From assembly GCF_965232525.1 (NCBI RefSeq), contig NZ_OZ246980.1, forward strand, positions 4,092,001 through 4,156,000: a DNA stretch of 64,000 nt, read 5' to 3'. The position numbers and the translations under genes were made by a program. The notes beneath the pieces are model-generated. The model had not been told where the DNA came from and did no database searches. It saw only the letters and a list, made by a program, of their open reading frames with translations. How positions within the stretch are numbered: position 1 is the first letter of the stretch; each line of letters starts with the position of its first letter. Of this stretch, positions 40,117 through 47,665 are shown in pieces. The DNA comes from Bauldia sp965232525. GTDB lineage: Bacteria; Pseudomonadota; Alphaproteobacteria; Rhizobiales; Kaistiaceae.

Positions 40117-41193
40117 TCAGCTCTTCAGGTTCACCATGCGCTCGACCGCCTCGCGGGCGCGGCCGGCGACCAGCGGATCGACGGTGACCTCGTCCTTGAG
40201 CTCGACCAGGCTGTCGAGGATCTTCGGCAGGGTGATCCGCTTCATGTGCGGGCAGAGATTGCACGGGCGGATGAAGTCGACGCCGGGGGTCTCCACCGCG
40301 ATGTTCGACGCCATCGAGCACTCGGTGACGAGCAGCGCCTTGGCCGGCTTGTGATCCTTCACGTAGCTGATCATGCCCGAGGTCGAACCGGTGAAGTCGG
40401 CGACGTCGATCACCTCCGGCGGGCACTCCGGATGGGCGATGATCTCGAGGCCGGGGTTGGCTTCCTTGTAGGCGAGCAGTTCGTCGGCGGTGAAGCGCTC
40501 GTGCACCTCGCAATGCCCCTTCCACGACAGGATCTTCACGTCGGTCTGGGTCGCGACGTATTTCGCCAGATACTCGTCCGGAATGCAGAGCACGGTATCG
40601 GTGCCGAAGCTCTCCACCACCTGCACCGCGTTCGATGACGTGCAGCAGATATCGCTCTCCGCCTTCACCTCGGCCGAGGTGTTGACGTAAGTGACGATCG
40701 GCACCCCGGGATAGCGCTCGCGCAGAAGCCGCACGTCGGCGCCGGTGATCGACGCCGCCAGCGAACAGCCGGCCCGCTGGTCCGGGATCAGCACCATCTT
40801 GTCGGGATTGAGCAGCTTCGACGTCTCGGCCATGAAGTGGACGCCGCACTGGACGATGATATCGGCGTCGGCCCTGGCCGCCTCTTGGGCGAGCTGCAGC
40901 GAGTCGCCGACGACATCGGCGATGCAGTGAAAGATCTCCGGCGTCTGATAATTATGCGCCAGGATCACCGCGTTACGCTGTTGCTTCAGGTCGTTGATCG
41001 CCTTGATATACGGCGCCATGACCGGCCACTCGATCGCCGGGATCACGTCCTTGACGCGCTCGTAGAGATGCGCGGTTTCCCGGGCGACGGCATCGGTGTA
41101 TTCGAGCGGCGGCTTGGCGATCGGCGCGAACCGTCCGCCGTCCGACGGGCGCTCTGCGATGATCGGATCCATGGCGGGCTCAGTATCTAGCAT
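40117..41193 (-). CDS. nadA: Quinolinate synthase A
   Basis: A 358-aa NadA, condensing iminoaspartate and dihydroxyacetone phosphate to quinolinate with a [4Fe-4S] cluster. The three cluster Cys are expected in 'ADIIVQCGVHFMAETSKLLN', 'KAESDICCTSSNAVQVVESF' and 'DFIRPCNLCPHMKRITLPKI'. Other motifs are 'ILAHNYQTPEIFHCIADVVG', 'VLIPDQRAGCSLAASI' and 'WKGHCEVHERF'. GGGAGA lies 5 nt before ATG 41193. First gene of the operon, directly downstream of the operator-like palindrome at 41213-41243. Confidence 0.97.
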   Translation of the reverse strand: MLDTEPAMDPIIAERPSDGGRFAPIAKPPLEYTDAVARETAHLYERVKDVIPAIEWPVMAPYIKAINDLKQQRNAVILAHNYQTPEIFHCIADVVGDSLQLAQEAARADADIIVQCGVHFMAETSKLLNPDKMVLIPDQRAGCSLAASITGADVRLLRERYPGVPIVTYVNTSAEVKAESDICCTSSNAVQVVESFGTDTVLCIPDEYLAKYVATQTDVKILSWKGHCEVHERFTADELLAYKEANPGLEIIAHPECPPEVIDVADFTGSTSGMISYVKDHKPAKALLVTECSMASNIAVETPGVDFIRPCNLCPHMKRITLPKILDSLVELKDEVTVDPLVAGRAREAVERMVNLKS

Positions 41194-41212
41194 CGGTGTC
41201 TCCCTTCGCCCG

Positions 41213-41243
41213 CCTCTTTATACTCATTCTGAGCATAAAGAGG
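41213..41243 (-). promoter_or_regulatory. Palindromic operator upstream of nadA (candidate NadQ site)
   Basis: A 31-nt near-perfect palindrome: 15-nt arms around one central base, with 13 of 15 positions paired. The half-site reads CCTCTTTATACTCAT on the + strand and CTGAGCATAAAGAGG on the other side. It starts 20 nt upstream of the nadA ATG. Its TATGCT (minus strand) could be part of the promoter -10. Position before nadABC-type genes and the NadQ gene in the same window make NadQ the obvious candidate regulator. Confidence 0.8.
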
Positions 41244-41420
41244 CCTTGAAGATAACCGGCCGAAGCCGGTCATATGTCAGTCGAAAGATCGATATAGGCA
41301 CTTTTTGAGCAAAAGTCCAATCGCCTGTCGGTCCGGATCGTCGCAGGCGCCTTGGCAGGCAAAATCCGGGGGTGGGCCGCTTTCCGGCTGCAGGTCCGTG
41401 CGGCCCCGTTCGATCACCGG

Positions 41421-41906
41421 TCACTTGGTCTCTAGGCGGTACTTCAGGAACGGGGCGCCGTCGTATTCGACCTCGCCGACAAAGTGCGCACCGAGCCGCC
41501 TGAGACCGCCGAGGCGAGTGCGCGACGGCGGTACGAGGAACGTGACGAAGGGAATGCGGTCGTCAGCGACCGCGAACGCAAGCGCCTTCCTGGCGATACG
41601 CGGCCCGAGCCCGAAACAGTCGGGCTTCAGCACCAGCCCGAAATCCCACGCGTCGCCCTCTTTCTGAAACCCGCCCCATCCGACATAGGCATCGTCGTGG
41701 AGAATAGCCCAGTGACCGAGCCCGTCGCGGCGCCAGCGGGCTTCCTTGTCGGCGATGAACCTGGCGAGCGCGTCTCGGTCCCAGTTCGGCGTGAGCAGGG
41801 GCATGTGCTCCGCGAGCCGAGGATTGGACATATGGGCGATAATCTCGTCCGGCGGGATGTTCGGCAGTCGTGCGAATGTCAGCCTGGCGTCGGCTTCAGT
41901 GCTCAT
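41421..41906 (-). CDS. GNAT-family acetyltransferase (RimJ/RimL-like)
   Basis: A 161-aa protein of the acetyltransferase_3 type: 'MSTEADARLTFARLPNIPPD', 'HWAILHDDAYVGWGGFQKEG', 'DFGLVLKPDCFGLGPRIARK' (acetyl-CoA-binding segment) and 'FLVPPSRTRLGGLRRLGAHF'. The resemblance is to GNATs that modify protein N-termini or small amines. It stands alone between the nad promoter region and the AcuI-like gene. Substrate unknown. Confidence 0.85.
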   Translation of the reverse strand: MSTEADARLTFARLPNIPPDEIIAHMSNPRLAEHMPLLTPNWDRDALARFIADKEARWRRDGLGHWAILHDDAYVGWGGFQKEGDAWDFGLVLKPDCFGLGPRIARKALAFAVADDRIPFVTFLVPPSRTRLGGLRRLGAHFVGEVEYDGAPFLKYRLETK

Positions 41907-41933
41907 TCGCCCATGCCAGCCGGAACCGCCCCG

Positions 41934-42926
41934 TCAGTCGATCTCCACCACCAGCCGGCCCCGCACCTTGCCGGCAACGATGTCATGGGCGGCGGGCACG
42001 ATGCCACTGAACGGAATCCGCGTGGTCATCTCGACCAGCTTGTCGCGGTCGAGGTCGCGGGCGAGCCGGTTCCAGGCTTCGATCCGGTTGGCCTTCGGCT
42101 GGTAGACCGAGTCGATGCCGATCAGCGACACGCCGCGCAGGATGAACGGCGCCACCGAGGTCGGCAGCTCCATGCCGCTGGCGTTGCCGCAGGCGGCGAC
42201 GGCGCCGCCGCGCCGCGTCTGGGCGATGAGGTTGGCGAGCGTGTTGCCGCCGGCCGCGTCGATCGCCCCGACCCAGCGCTCCTTGTCGAGCATCTTCGGC
42301 GACCCGGCAAATTCGGCCCGGTCGAGGATTTGGCCGGCGCCGAGCCCGGCGAGGTAGCCGTGTTCGCTGGCGCGCCCGGTGACGGCGACCACCTGGTAGC
42401 CGAGGCGCGACAGCAGCGTCACGGCCATCGACCCGACCCCGCCGGCGGCACCGGTCACCACCACCGGCCCTGAGTCGAAGTCGACTCCGGCGCGCTCCAG
42501 CGCCATCACCGCCAGCATCGCGGTGTAGCCGGCGGTGCCGATCGCCATCGCCTCGTCCGGCGCGAAGGCGTCGGGCAGCGGGATCAACCAGTCGCCGTCG
42601 ACCCGCGCCATCTGGCTGAAGCCGCCATAGTGGACTTCGCCGACGCCCCAGCCATTCAGCACCACGCGCGTACCGGAATCGATGTCCGGCCGGCCCGATG
42701 CGGTAACGGTGCCGACGAAGTCGATGCCCGGGATCATCGGAAAGCGTCGCACCACCGGTAGCTTGCCGGTGATCGCCAGCCCGTCCTTGTAGTTGACGGT
42801 CGAGAATTCGACCCTGACGTCGACGTCGCCGTCCATCAGGTCGTCGGGCGTCAGCCGCGCCTCGGCGACCGACTGCGCCTTGGTGTCTTCGTCGCGGGTG
42901 ATCAACAGCGCTTTGAAGTCGTCCAT
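41934..42926 (-). CDS. acuI: MDR-family acrylyl-CoA reductase (AcuI/YhdH-like)
   Basis: A 330-aa NADPH-dependent medium-chain reductase of the AcuI/YhdH group: 'VRVEFSTVNYKDGLAITGKL', 'FPMIPGIDFVGTV', 'LNGWGVGEVHYGGFSQMARV' and the Rossmann motif 'VVVTGAAGGVGSMAVTLLSR'. 'AACGNASGMELPTSVAPFIL' and 'RGVSLIGIDSVYQPK' are typical of the group. No zinc-ligand motif is present. It probably reduces acrylyl-CoA or a similar enoyl compound to propionyl-CoA (DMSP or 3-hydroxypropionate metabolism). The substrate is assigned by family only. Confidence 0.9.
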   Translation of the reverse strand: MDDFKALLITRDEDTKAQSVAEARLTPDDLMDGDVDVRVEFSTVNYKDGLAITGKLPVVRRFPMIPGIDFVGTVTASGRPDIDSGTRVVLNGWGVGEVHYGGFSQMARVDGDWLIPLPDAFAPDEAMAIGTAGYTAMLAVMALERAGVDFDSGPVVVTGAAGGVGSMAVTLLSRLGYQVVAVTGRASEHGYLAGLGAGQILDRAEFAGSPKMLDKERWVGAIDAAGGNTLANLIAQTRRGGAVAACGNASGMELPTSVAPFILRGVSLIGIDSVYQPKANRIEAWNRLARDLDRDKLVEMTTRIPFSGIVPAAHDIVAGKVRGRLVVEID

Positions 42927-44056
42927 GAATGGTCTCGGCTGATGGGCATGGGGCGGGATGGGCGAGTGTACCGCGCGCGCCCGGAGCGCTCAAATGGATG
43001 GGGTACTGCCTAGCCGACACACGATGTGGCCTATTATTGAGAGTGGTATTGTCGCTTGTTCCCTCTCCCCGCGGAGCCGGGGCCTTGAAGCACGCACCGC
43101 GGCATCAACATTCCGACCGTCACCCCGACGAAAGTCGGGGTCCAGGCACCGCGCTTTCTGCTGGGACACCGGCCAGCCAGATGACATCGCCTTCGATGGA
43201 TTCCGGCATTCGCCGGAATGACGGTTGGTGCTTGTACCGGTGCGGGGCTCACATGCGATCATCCTATGTATCATGCTGAGGAGCCGCCGAAGGCCGCCTC
43301 GAACCACGCACAGCTTTGACATGGCACCACCCTCTCCCTACCGGAGAGGGCTGGCGGCGTTGGTGGCGCGAGCCGATTGCGGCCGCCCCTCCTCCCTGTC
43401 GTCCTCCGGCTTGACCGGAGGACCCATCGAAACCGTTGCTCCATTGACGATCGGGACGCCGGGCCGACCGAGACGCCTGCCGACACAAGGATGAAGCACA
43501 CTGCGTCTTTCGAGGTTCGGGCATACGCCCTCGCATCCCCGATCGGGTCGGGGACAGGCTCTCAAGATGAGGTCGGTGATGTCCGGCCCGAAACACACCC
43601 CGCCATTGGATCGCCCGACAACCCCCTCATGCTGAGGAGCTTCGCGGGAGCGAAGCCTCGAAGCACGCACCCAGACTGAGACAGCGCACCACCCTCTCCC
43701 TACCGGAGAGGGCTTGCGGCGTTGGTGGCGCGAGCCGTATTGCCCTCCACGGCCGCCGCCTCTCCTCCCTGTCGTCCTCCGACTTGACCGGAGGACCCAT
43801 CGAAGCCGTAGAAGATCGAGACGCCGACCTCGGCGCTTCACTGCCCGGCCGCGTACCGGTGATATCGGGTCCTCGGGTCAAGCCAGAGGACGACGGCTGG
43901 ACGGGTCCCGGGTGCCGTGCGCGAACGTCAGGCGCCACCATCCGCCCCTCTCCACCCTTGCGGGGGAGACGGCGGAGCTTGGCCTCGCGCAGCGAGCCTT
44001 AGCGAAGCCAGAGGGGGGGTCATCCTGCAGCCCCACCGCCGCCCACCGTCCGAGCC
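42927..44056. repeat. 1.1-kb repeat cluster
   Basis: No supported gene. In order: a 'cggggccttgaagcacgca' unit (~43077), 'cgtcaccccgacgaaagtcg' (~43122), a 'tgctgaggagccgccgaagg' unit (~43273-43312), a 'ctctccctaccggagagg' stem (~43332) and its second copy (~43694), a single palindrome end (43398-43424), two CTCATGCTGAGG/CTCGAAGCACGCAC units (~43502-43580 and ~43626-43672), a paired palindromic element (43771-43894), and a 'cctctccacccttgcggggg' unit (43946-44020) shared with 9768-9840. Confidence 0.8.
43771..43894. repeat. Paired palindromic (REPIN-like) element A3
   Basis: A 124-bp element with left end GTCGTCCTCCGACTTGACCG followed by 'gaggacccatcgaagccg', and right end GGTCCTCGGGTCAAGCCAGA followed by 'ggacgac'. 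Same interior type as A1 and A2, with a short internal deletion. Confidence 0.78.
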
Positions 44057-44509
44057 CTACCCCAACACCCCCTCGGTGACGTAGCGCAGGATCGCCACCA
44101 CCTGCTCCGGCGTCTCGGCGACCGCCAGCGCCGCGGCGTCGACCTCCTTCAGCGCGTGCCCGTGCTCCGGCGCATGGAGCACGATCAGCGGCGTGCCGAG
44201 CGCCGCCGCGTAGCCTGCGTCAAAGGCGGCGTTCCATTGCTTGTAGCGGTCGCCGAAGCGCACCACCACGACGTCGGCGTCGTTGATCAGGGTGCGGGTG
44301 CGGATGGCGTTGAGCTTGGCACCCTTGTGGTCGTGCCAGAACTTGTCCGGCTCCGGTCCGAGGATGGCGACGCCGCAATCGTCGGAGGCGCCATGGTCGG
44401 TGACCGGCGCGGTGAAGGCGACGTCGAGGCCGGCGGCCTTCGCGCCGGCTTCGATCTGCTCGCGCCAGTCGGTGTGGATTTCGCCGGAGAGGTAGACGGT
44501 CCAGGTCAT
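44057..44509 (-). CDS. ytoQ: YtoQ-family protein
   Basis: A 150-aa YtoQ-like protein: 'MTWTVYLSGEIHTDWREQIE', 'LDVAFTAPVTDHGASDDCGV', 'LNAIRTRTLINDADVVVVRF' and 'YKQWNAAFDAGYAAALGTPL', a Rossmann-like arrangement related to nucleoside 2-deoxyribosyltransferases. ATG 44509 gives the start usual for the family; the longer frame upstream has no family similarity. Function unknown. It ends immediately beside the repeat cluster. Confidence 0.88.
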   Translation of the reverse strand: MTWTVYLSGEIHTDWREQIEAGAKAAGLDVAFTAPVTDHGASDDCGVAILGPEPDKFWHDHKGAKLNAIRTRTLINDADVVVVRFGDRYKQWNAAFDAGYAAALGTPLIVLHAPEHGHALKEVDAAALAVAETPEQVVAILRYVTEGVLG

Positions 44510-44621
44510 GGTCGGTCGCATTTGAGGTTGAGAGGATAGGTCCGCAGTTCGCCGTCGCGCGCGGGAGTGTTCGCGCCGCGGGCGAAGAGATACGCGCCGG
44601 TCCCGCCGATCGCAACCACCC

Positions 44622-45881
44622 TCAAGCCGTCGATAGTACCGGCCGTTCCACCTGGCGCTCGACGATCGGCAGGTGGACGATCGCCGCCATGATGCCGAGC
44701 GCCACCGACAGCCACCACACCCCGTCATAGCTGCCGGTGCGGTCGTAGAGGAAGCCACCGAGCCAGACGCCGAGGCCCGAGCCGAGCTGGTGGGAGAAGA
44801 ACACGAAGCCGAACAGGGTGGCGAGGTAGCGGGTGCCGAACATAATCGCCACCAGTTGCTGGGTCGGCGGCACCGTCGACAGCCACAGGAAACCGATCAC
44901 CGCCGAGAAGATCAGCACCGAGGGGATGCTCGGCGGCACCAGCAGGAAGACCACCACCACCGCGGCGCGGGTGATGTAGATGATGGCGAGCAGGTAGCGT
45001 CGCGGCATGTGGTTGGTAAGAAAGCCCGAGGTGATCGACCCGAAGATATTGAACAGCCCGATCAGGCCGATGGCATAGCCGCCATAGATCGCCGGGATGC
45101 CGATATCGTTGAGGTAGGGCGGCAGATGCACGGTGATGAAGGCGACCTGAAAGCCGCAGACGAAGAATCCCATCACCAGCAGCCGATAGGAGCGATGGCC
45201 AAAGGCCTCGCGCAGCGCCTCCGGGATCGACTGGTCCTTTTCGTCGGCGGTCACCGGTACTGCCGACGGCTTGCCCTTGAGCACCACAGACAGGAGCGGC
45301 ACCACCATCAGGATCGCCGCCATCAGGAACAGCGCGGTCTGCCAGCCATAGGCCTGGATGAAACTCTGGCCGATTGGTGCGAACAGGAACTGGCCGGCCG
45401 AGCCGGCCGCCGTGCCGAGGCCGTAGCCGATCGCCCGCATGTGATCCGGCAGGAGCCGCGCGAAGGCGGCGAGCACCATCAGGAACGCCGAGCCGGAAAT
45501 GCCGAGGCCAAGGAGCACCCCGGCGGTGAGCTGCAGGCCGACCGGATCGCTGGTCTCGGCCATCAGCGCCAGGCCGAGGGCGTAGAGCAAAGCCCCGCCG
45601 GTCAGCACCCGCGCGGTGCCGTACCGGTCGGCGATCATCCCGGCGATCGGCTGGCCCACCCCCCACATCAGGTTCTGGATCGCGATCGCCAGGGCGAAGA
45701 TCTCGCGCCCCCAGCCGTTCTCGGTGGTCATCGGGGTCAGGAAGAACCCCATGGTCGAGCGCGGCCCGAAGGTGAGGCCGGCGATCAGGCAGCCGGCGAC
45801 GATGATCAGCCAGATGGGAACGCCGTCGACCCGGCTCGCCGCCGCGGCGCGCATCGTCGTCTTGCTTGGACTACTCGACAT
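44622..45881 (-). CDS. MFS transporter
   Basis: A 419-aa major facilitator superfamily protein with 12 predicted helices. The loop 2-3 motif is degenerate ('GQPIAGMIADRYGTARVLTG'), as often seen in oxalate/formate- or monocarboxylate-type MFS members. Other features are 'GPRSTMGFFLTPMTTENGWG' in helix 1-2 and 'HQLGSGLGVWLGGFLYDRTG' in the C-terminal half. The MCT-like sequence suggests an organic anion substrate. Inner membrane. No neighbouring enzyme points to a substrate. Confidence 0.92.
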   Translation of the reverse strand: MSSSPSKTTMRAAAASRVDGVPIWLIIVAGCLIAGLTFGPRSTMGFFLTPMTTENGWGREIFALAIAIQNLMWGVGQPIAGMIADRYGTARVLTGGALLYALGLALMAETSDPVGLQLTAGVLLGLGISGSAFLMVLAAFARLLPDHMRAIGYGLGTAAGSAGQFLFAPIGQSFIQAYGWQTALFLMAAILMVVPLLSVVLKGKPSAVPVTADEKDQSIPEALREAFGHRSYRLLVMGFFVCGFQVAFITVHLPPYLNDIGIPAIYGGYAIGLIGLFNIFGSITSGFLTNHMPRRYLLAIIYITRAAVVVVFLLVPPSIPSVLIFSAVIGFLWLSTVPPTQQLVAIMFGTRYLATLFGFVFFSHQLGSGLGVWLGGFLYDRTGSYDGVWWLSVALGIMAAIVHLPIVERQVERPVLSTA

Positions 45882-46008
45882 GGACGTCAGAATACCCCGG
45901 CGTGGCCTTCGGGACCAATCTGGATCGTGAATGAACCCATGACCGGCGTTGATGGATCGGCGGGCGAAATGCCGCCTCTACGCAGCCCGCCTTACGTCGC
46001 AAACGCAC

Positions 46009-46036
46009 TTGATGATTGCTCGAAAAAGGATATAAT
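46009..46036 (+). promoter_or_regulatory. Sigma-70 promoter for envelope gene pair
   Basis: TTGATG (46009-46014) and a perfect TATAAT (46031-46036) are separated by 16 nt within an AT-rich stretch. The element lies 32 nt upstream of the start of the first gene of the pair. Confidence 0.75.
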
Positions 46037-46068
46037 AAACATACGGCAATCTTTAGTTGTTTTGAGCA

Positions 46069-46554
46069 ATGCTGCAGGGTAACTTTGCTCAACAAGCGAT
46101 ACTCGCAGGTATCTCCGCGCTGGTTGGACTAGCGGCTGGCATGGTTCTCGCGTCTCAGGAAGCTGAGATCGCAGACAACCGATTCTTTCTCCAGAAACAG
46201 GCCGAAACGGCAGATAGGATCGCTGTCCATTTCTCGGGCTATCTGGAAAACTGGAGGCGGCTGCGCGATCACAGCACGGATCTTTCTTCGCGAAAACAGC
46301 AACCGACAAACGAAGAAATACTCCTTCTTAGACGTATGGTAGACGGAAGGGATGCCTCGCGGGACGGATTGATATCGTCAATCAACTCTGCCGCATTGTA
46401 CTTCGATTCGGAAGTCATTCGACTAGCCTACGAGTTCCAGGAATGGGATGAAGAGCAGTCCGTGAAACCGGAGAGTGAGCTACCCAAATTTTCGGAATGG
46501 AAAAAGAGGAGCAAAAGACTTCTTAAGGCAATCCGAGAGGACTTGGTTCAGTGA
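46069..46554 (+). CDS. Membrane-anchored coiled-coil protein, unknown function
   Basis: A 161-aa protein with one N-terminal membrane helix ('AILAGISALVGLAAGMVLAS'). A long charged helical part follows ('NRFFLQKQAETADRIAVHFS', 'EILLLRRMVDGRDASRDGLI') and a Lys/Arg-rich end. No known domain is recognised. Codons are less GC-biased than in neighbours, suggesting recent acquisition. The stop overlaps the start of the next gene. A well-formed promoter upstream and a strong hairpin after the second gene define a two-gene transcription unit. Confidence 0.72.
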   Translation: MLQGNFAQQAILAGISALVGLAAGMVLASQEAEIADNRFFLQKQAETADRIAVHFSGYLENWRRLRDHSTDLSSRKQQPTNEEILLLRRMVDGRDASRDGLISSINSAALYFDSEVIRLAYEFQEWDEEQSVKPESELPKFSEWKKRSKRLLKAIREDLVQ

Positions 46555-46808
46555 GATTTCTTCCTTTCTTACTCATGTTGCCAGCCTGCGCAGCTTCCGC
46601 CGCCGAAGAAAAGGATTGGTGGACCGAGTGCCCCGGACCTGGATGTCCAGCCACCCATGGACAGTTCGAAACCGAGCGCTTGGCGACTGATCGGGAACTT
46701 CCCGAAGCGGATGTCTCGATCGAAAAACAGGAAGAGCTTTTGAAGCGAGAACTCGATCTGATTCAACGTGAGCGGAAATTACTGTTCGAGCTCGAACGCC
46801 TGGAGTGA
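46551..46808 (+). CDS. Small secreted or lipid-anchored coiled-coil protein
   Basis: An 85-aa protein starting at GTG 46551, whose first bases overlap the preceding stop (GTGA). The signal peptide 'RFLPFLLMLPACAASAAEE' contains a Cys that could be a lipobox ('LPAC'), though the match is imperfect. The mature part has 'ECPGPGC' and a C-terminal coiled coil ('VSIEKQEELLKRELDLIQRE'). Probably periplasmic or outer-envelope, perhaps a partner of the preceding membrane-anchored coiled-coil protein. No family recognised. Confidence 0.7.
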   Translation: MRFLPFLLMLPACAASAAEEKDWWTECPGPGCPATHGQFETERLATDRELPEADVSIEKQEELLKRELDLIQRERKLLFELERLE

Positions 46809-46827
46809 TCAAGAATCACTGTCGCGA

Positions 46828-46855
46828 AGAGGGCCCCGAAAGATCGGGGCCCTCT
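46828..46855 (+). terminator. Strong hairpin terminator
   Basis: A perfect 12-bp stem, AGAGGGCCCCGA (46828-46839) with TCGGGGCCCTCT (46844-46855), and a 4-nt loop (aaga). It lies 20 nt after the stop of the small coiled-coil gene and can serve both strands. The T tract is short. Confidence 0.8.
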
Positions 46856-46874
46856 GGTCATGGGACGACCGGCG

Positions 46875-47033
46875 CTAAGCCCCGCCGGTGAACAGGCTCG
46901 GCCACAGGCCGAGGATGCCGAACAGGATCAGGTAGAGCGCGACCACGTAGTTCAGGATCCGGGGAAAGATCAGGATCAGAATACCGGCGATCAGCGCGAT
47001 GATCGGCTGGATGGTGAGAACGTTCATTTCCAT
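46875..47033 (-). CDS. DUF3096-like small membrane protein
   Basis: A 52-aa protein, shorter than most automatic cut-offs, beginning MEMNVLTIQP and ending in SLFTGGA. It has two hydrophobic helices, 'IIALIAGILILIFPRILNYV' and 'VALYLILFGILGLWP'. The pattern 'iQPiiaLIaGILILifPrlLNyvVa.YLil.GilGL' is that of the DUF3096 family of two-helix membrane proteins. ATG 47033 is supported by AGGAGG 7 nt upstream. Inner membrane; function unknown. Confidence 0.88.
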   Translation of the reverse strand: MEMNVLTIQPIIALIAGILILIFPRILNYVVALYLILFGILGLWPSLFTGGA

Positions 47034-47269
47034 GGAATTGCCTCCTGGCTTGATCGCCCGATGGCGCCACCCGCATCTCGGACAGAGCCGACAGCCATGC
47101 GGCGAGCCCTTCAGGGCCGATCCGTCGCTCCAAACCCCGCGGCCCCGTCTCCTCGGACGTCAGCCCGGAGCGATCCGCCGGCGCTCTAGCCGTCTCGCCC
47201 GCGAATCACCGGCGCATAATGCCCGATGGCGACGAAAGGGGTAAAACCGTTCCGCGAAGCCGGCGGGCG

Positions 47270-47659
47270 CTACTCCTCGGCGCGGAGGGCGAAGAACACC
47301 GCGACGACGCCAAGCGCGACTAGGGCGATGACCATCCCCACCGCGCCGCGCTCGCCATACCAGGCGAAGGCGTGAATGATCGCCAGCAGCAGCATGCCGG
47401 TGGCGAGGATGTAGAGCCGCGGCGCCCAGGACGCGCCGGTGCGCAAGCCCCAACCGGTGAAGATCAGGAGCGCCGCCGTCGCCAGTTCGCCGATCACATG
47501 GAACCACGCGCTCAGCGGCCGGGTTTCGAGCTCCGGGACGTCGCCGGTGGCGATGAACCAAACCCAGAGCAGGATCATCACCACGCCGACGGCGATGGCG
47601 AACAGGCCGGCGCCACGCGCGTAAGGGTGCTTCGACGGAGCGGCGTGTCGGTCGGTCAT
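47270..47659 (-). CDS. Four-helix membrane protein, unknown function
   Basis: A 129-aa protein with four predicted membrane helices: 'GLFAIAVGVVMILLWVWFIA', 'WFHVIGELATAALLIFTGWG', 'RLYILATGMLLLAIIHAFAW' and 'VGMVIALVALGVVAVFFALR'. Charged ends suggest inner-membrane insertion. No family recognised. It is 6 nt downstream of glyS on the same strand, so read-through or coupling with glyS is possible. Confidence 0.72.
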   Translation of the reverse strand: MTDRHAAPSKHPYARGAGLFAIAVGVVMILLWVWFIATGDVPELETRPLSAWFHVIGELATAALLIFTGWGLRTGASWAPRLYILATGMLLLAIIHAFAWYGERGAVGMVIALVALGVVAVFFALRAEE

Positions 47660-47665
47660 GCTGGA

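Noticed and set aside
42927..44056. Several 60-170 aa frames in the repeat cluster
   Set aside because: They are translations of recurring palindromic units, contain the same peptides in different places (e.g. 'VLRSSRRTTGR') and lack ribosome-binding sites or family similarity.
44673..46082. 469-aa open frame opposite the MFS gene
   Set aside because: Strongly charged antisense product (His/Gln/Arg/Glu) typical of a shadow of a hydrophobic protein.
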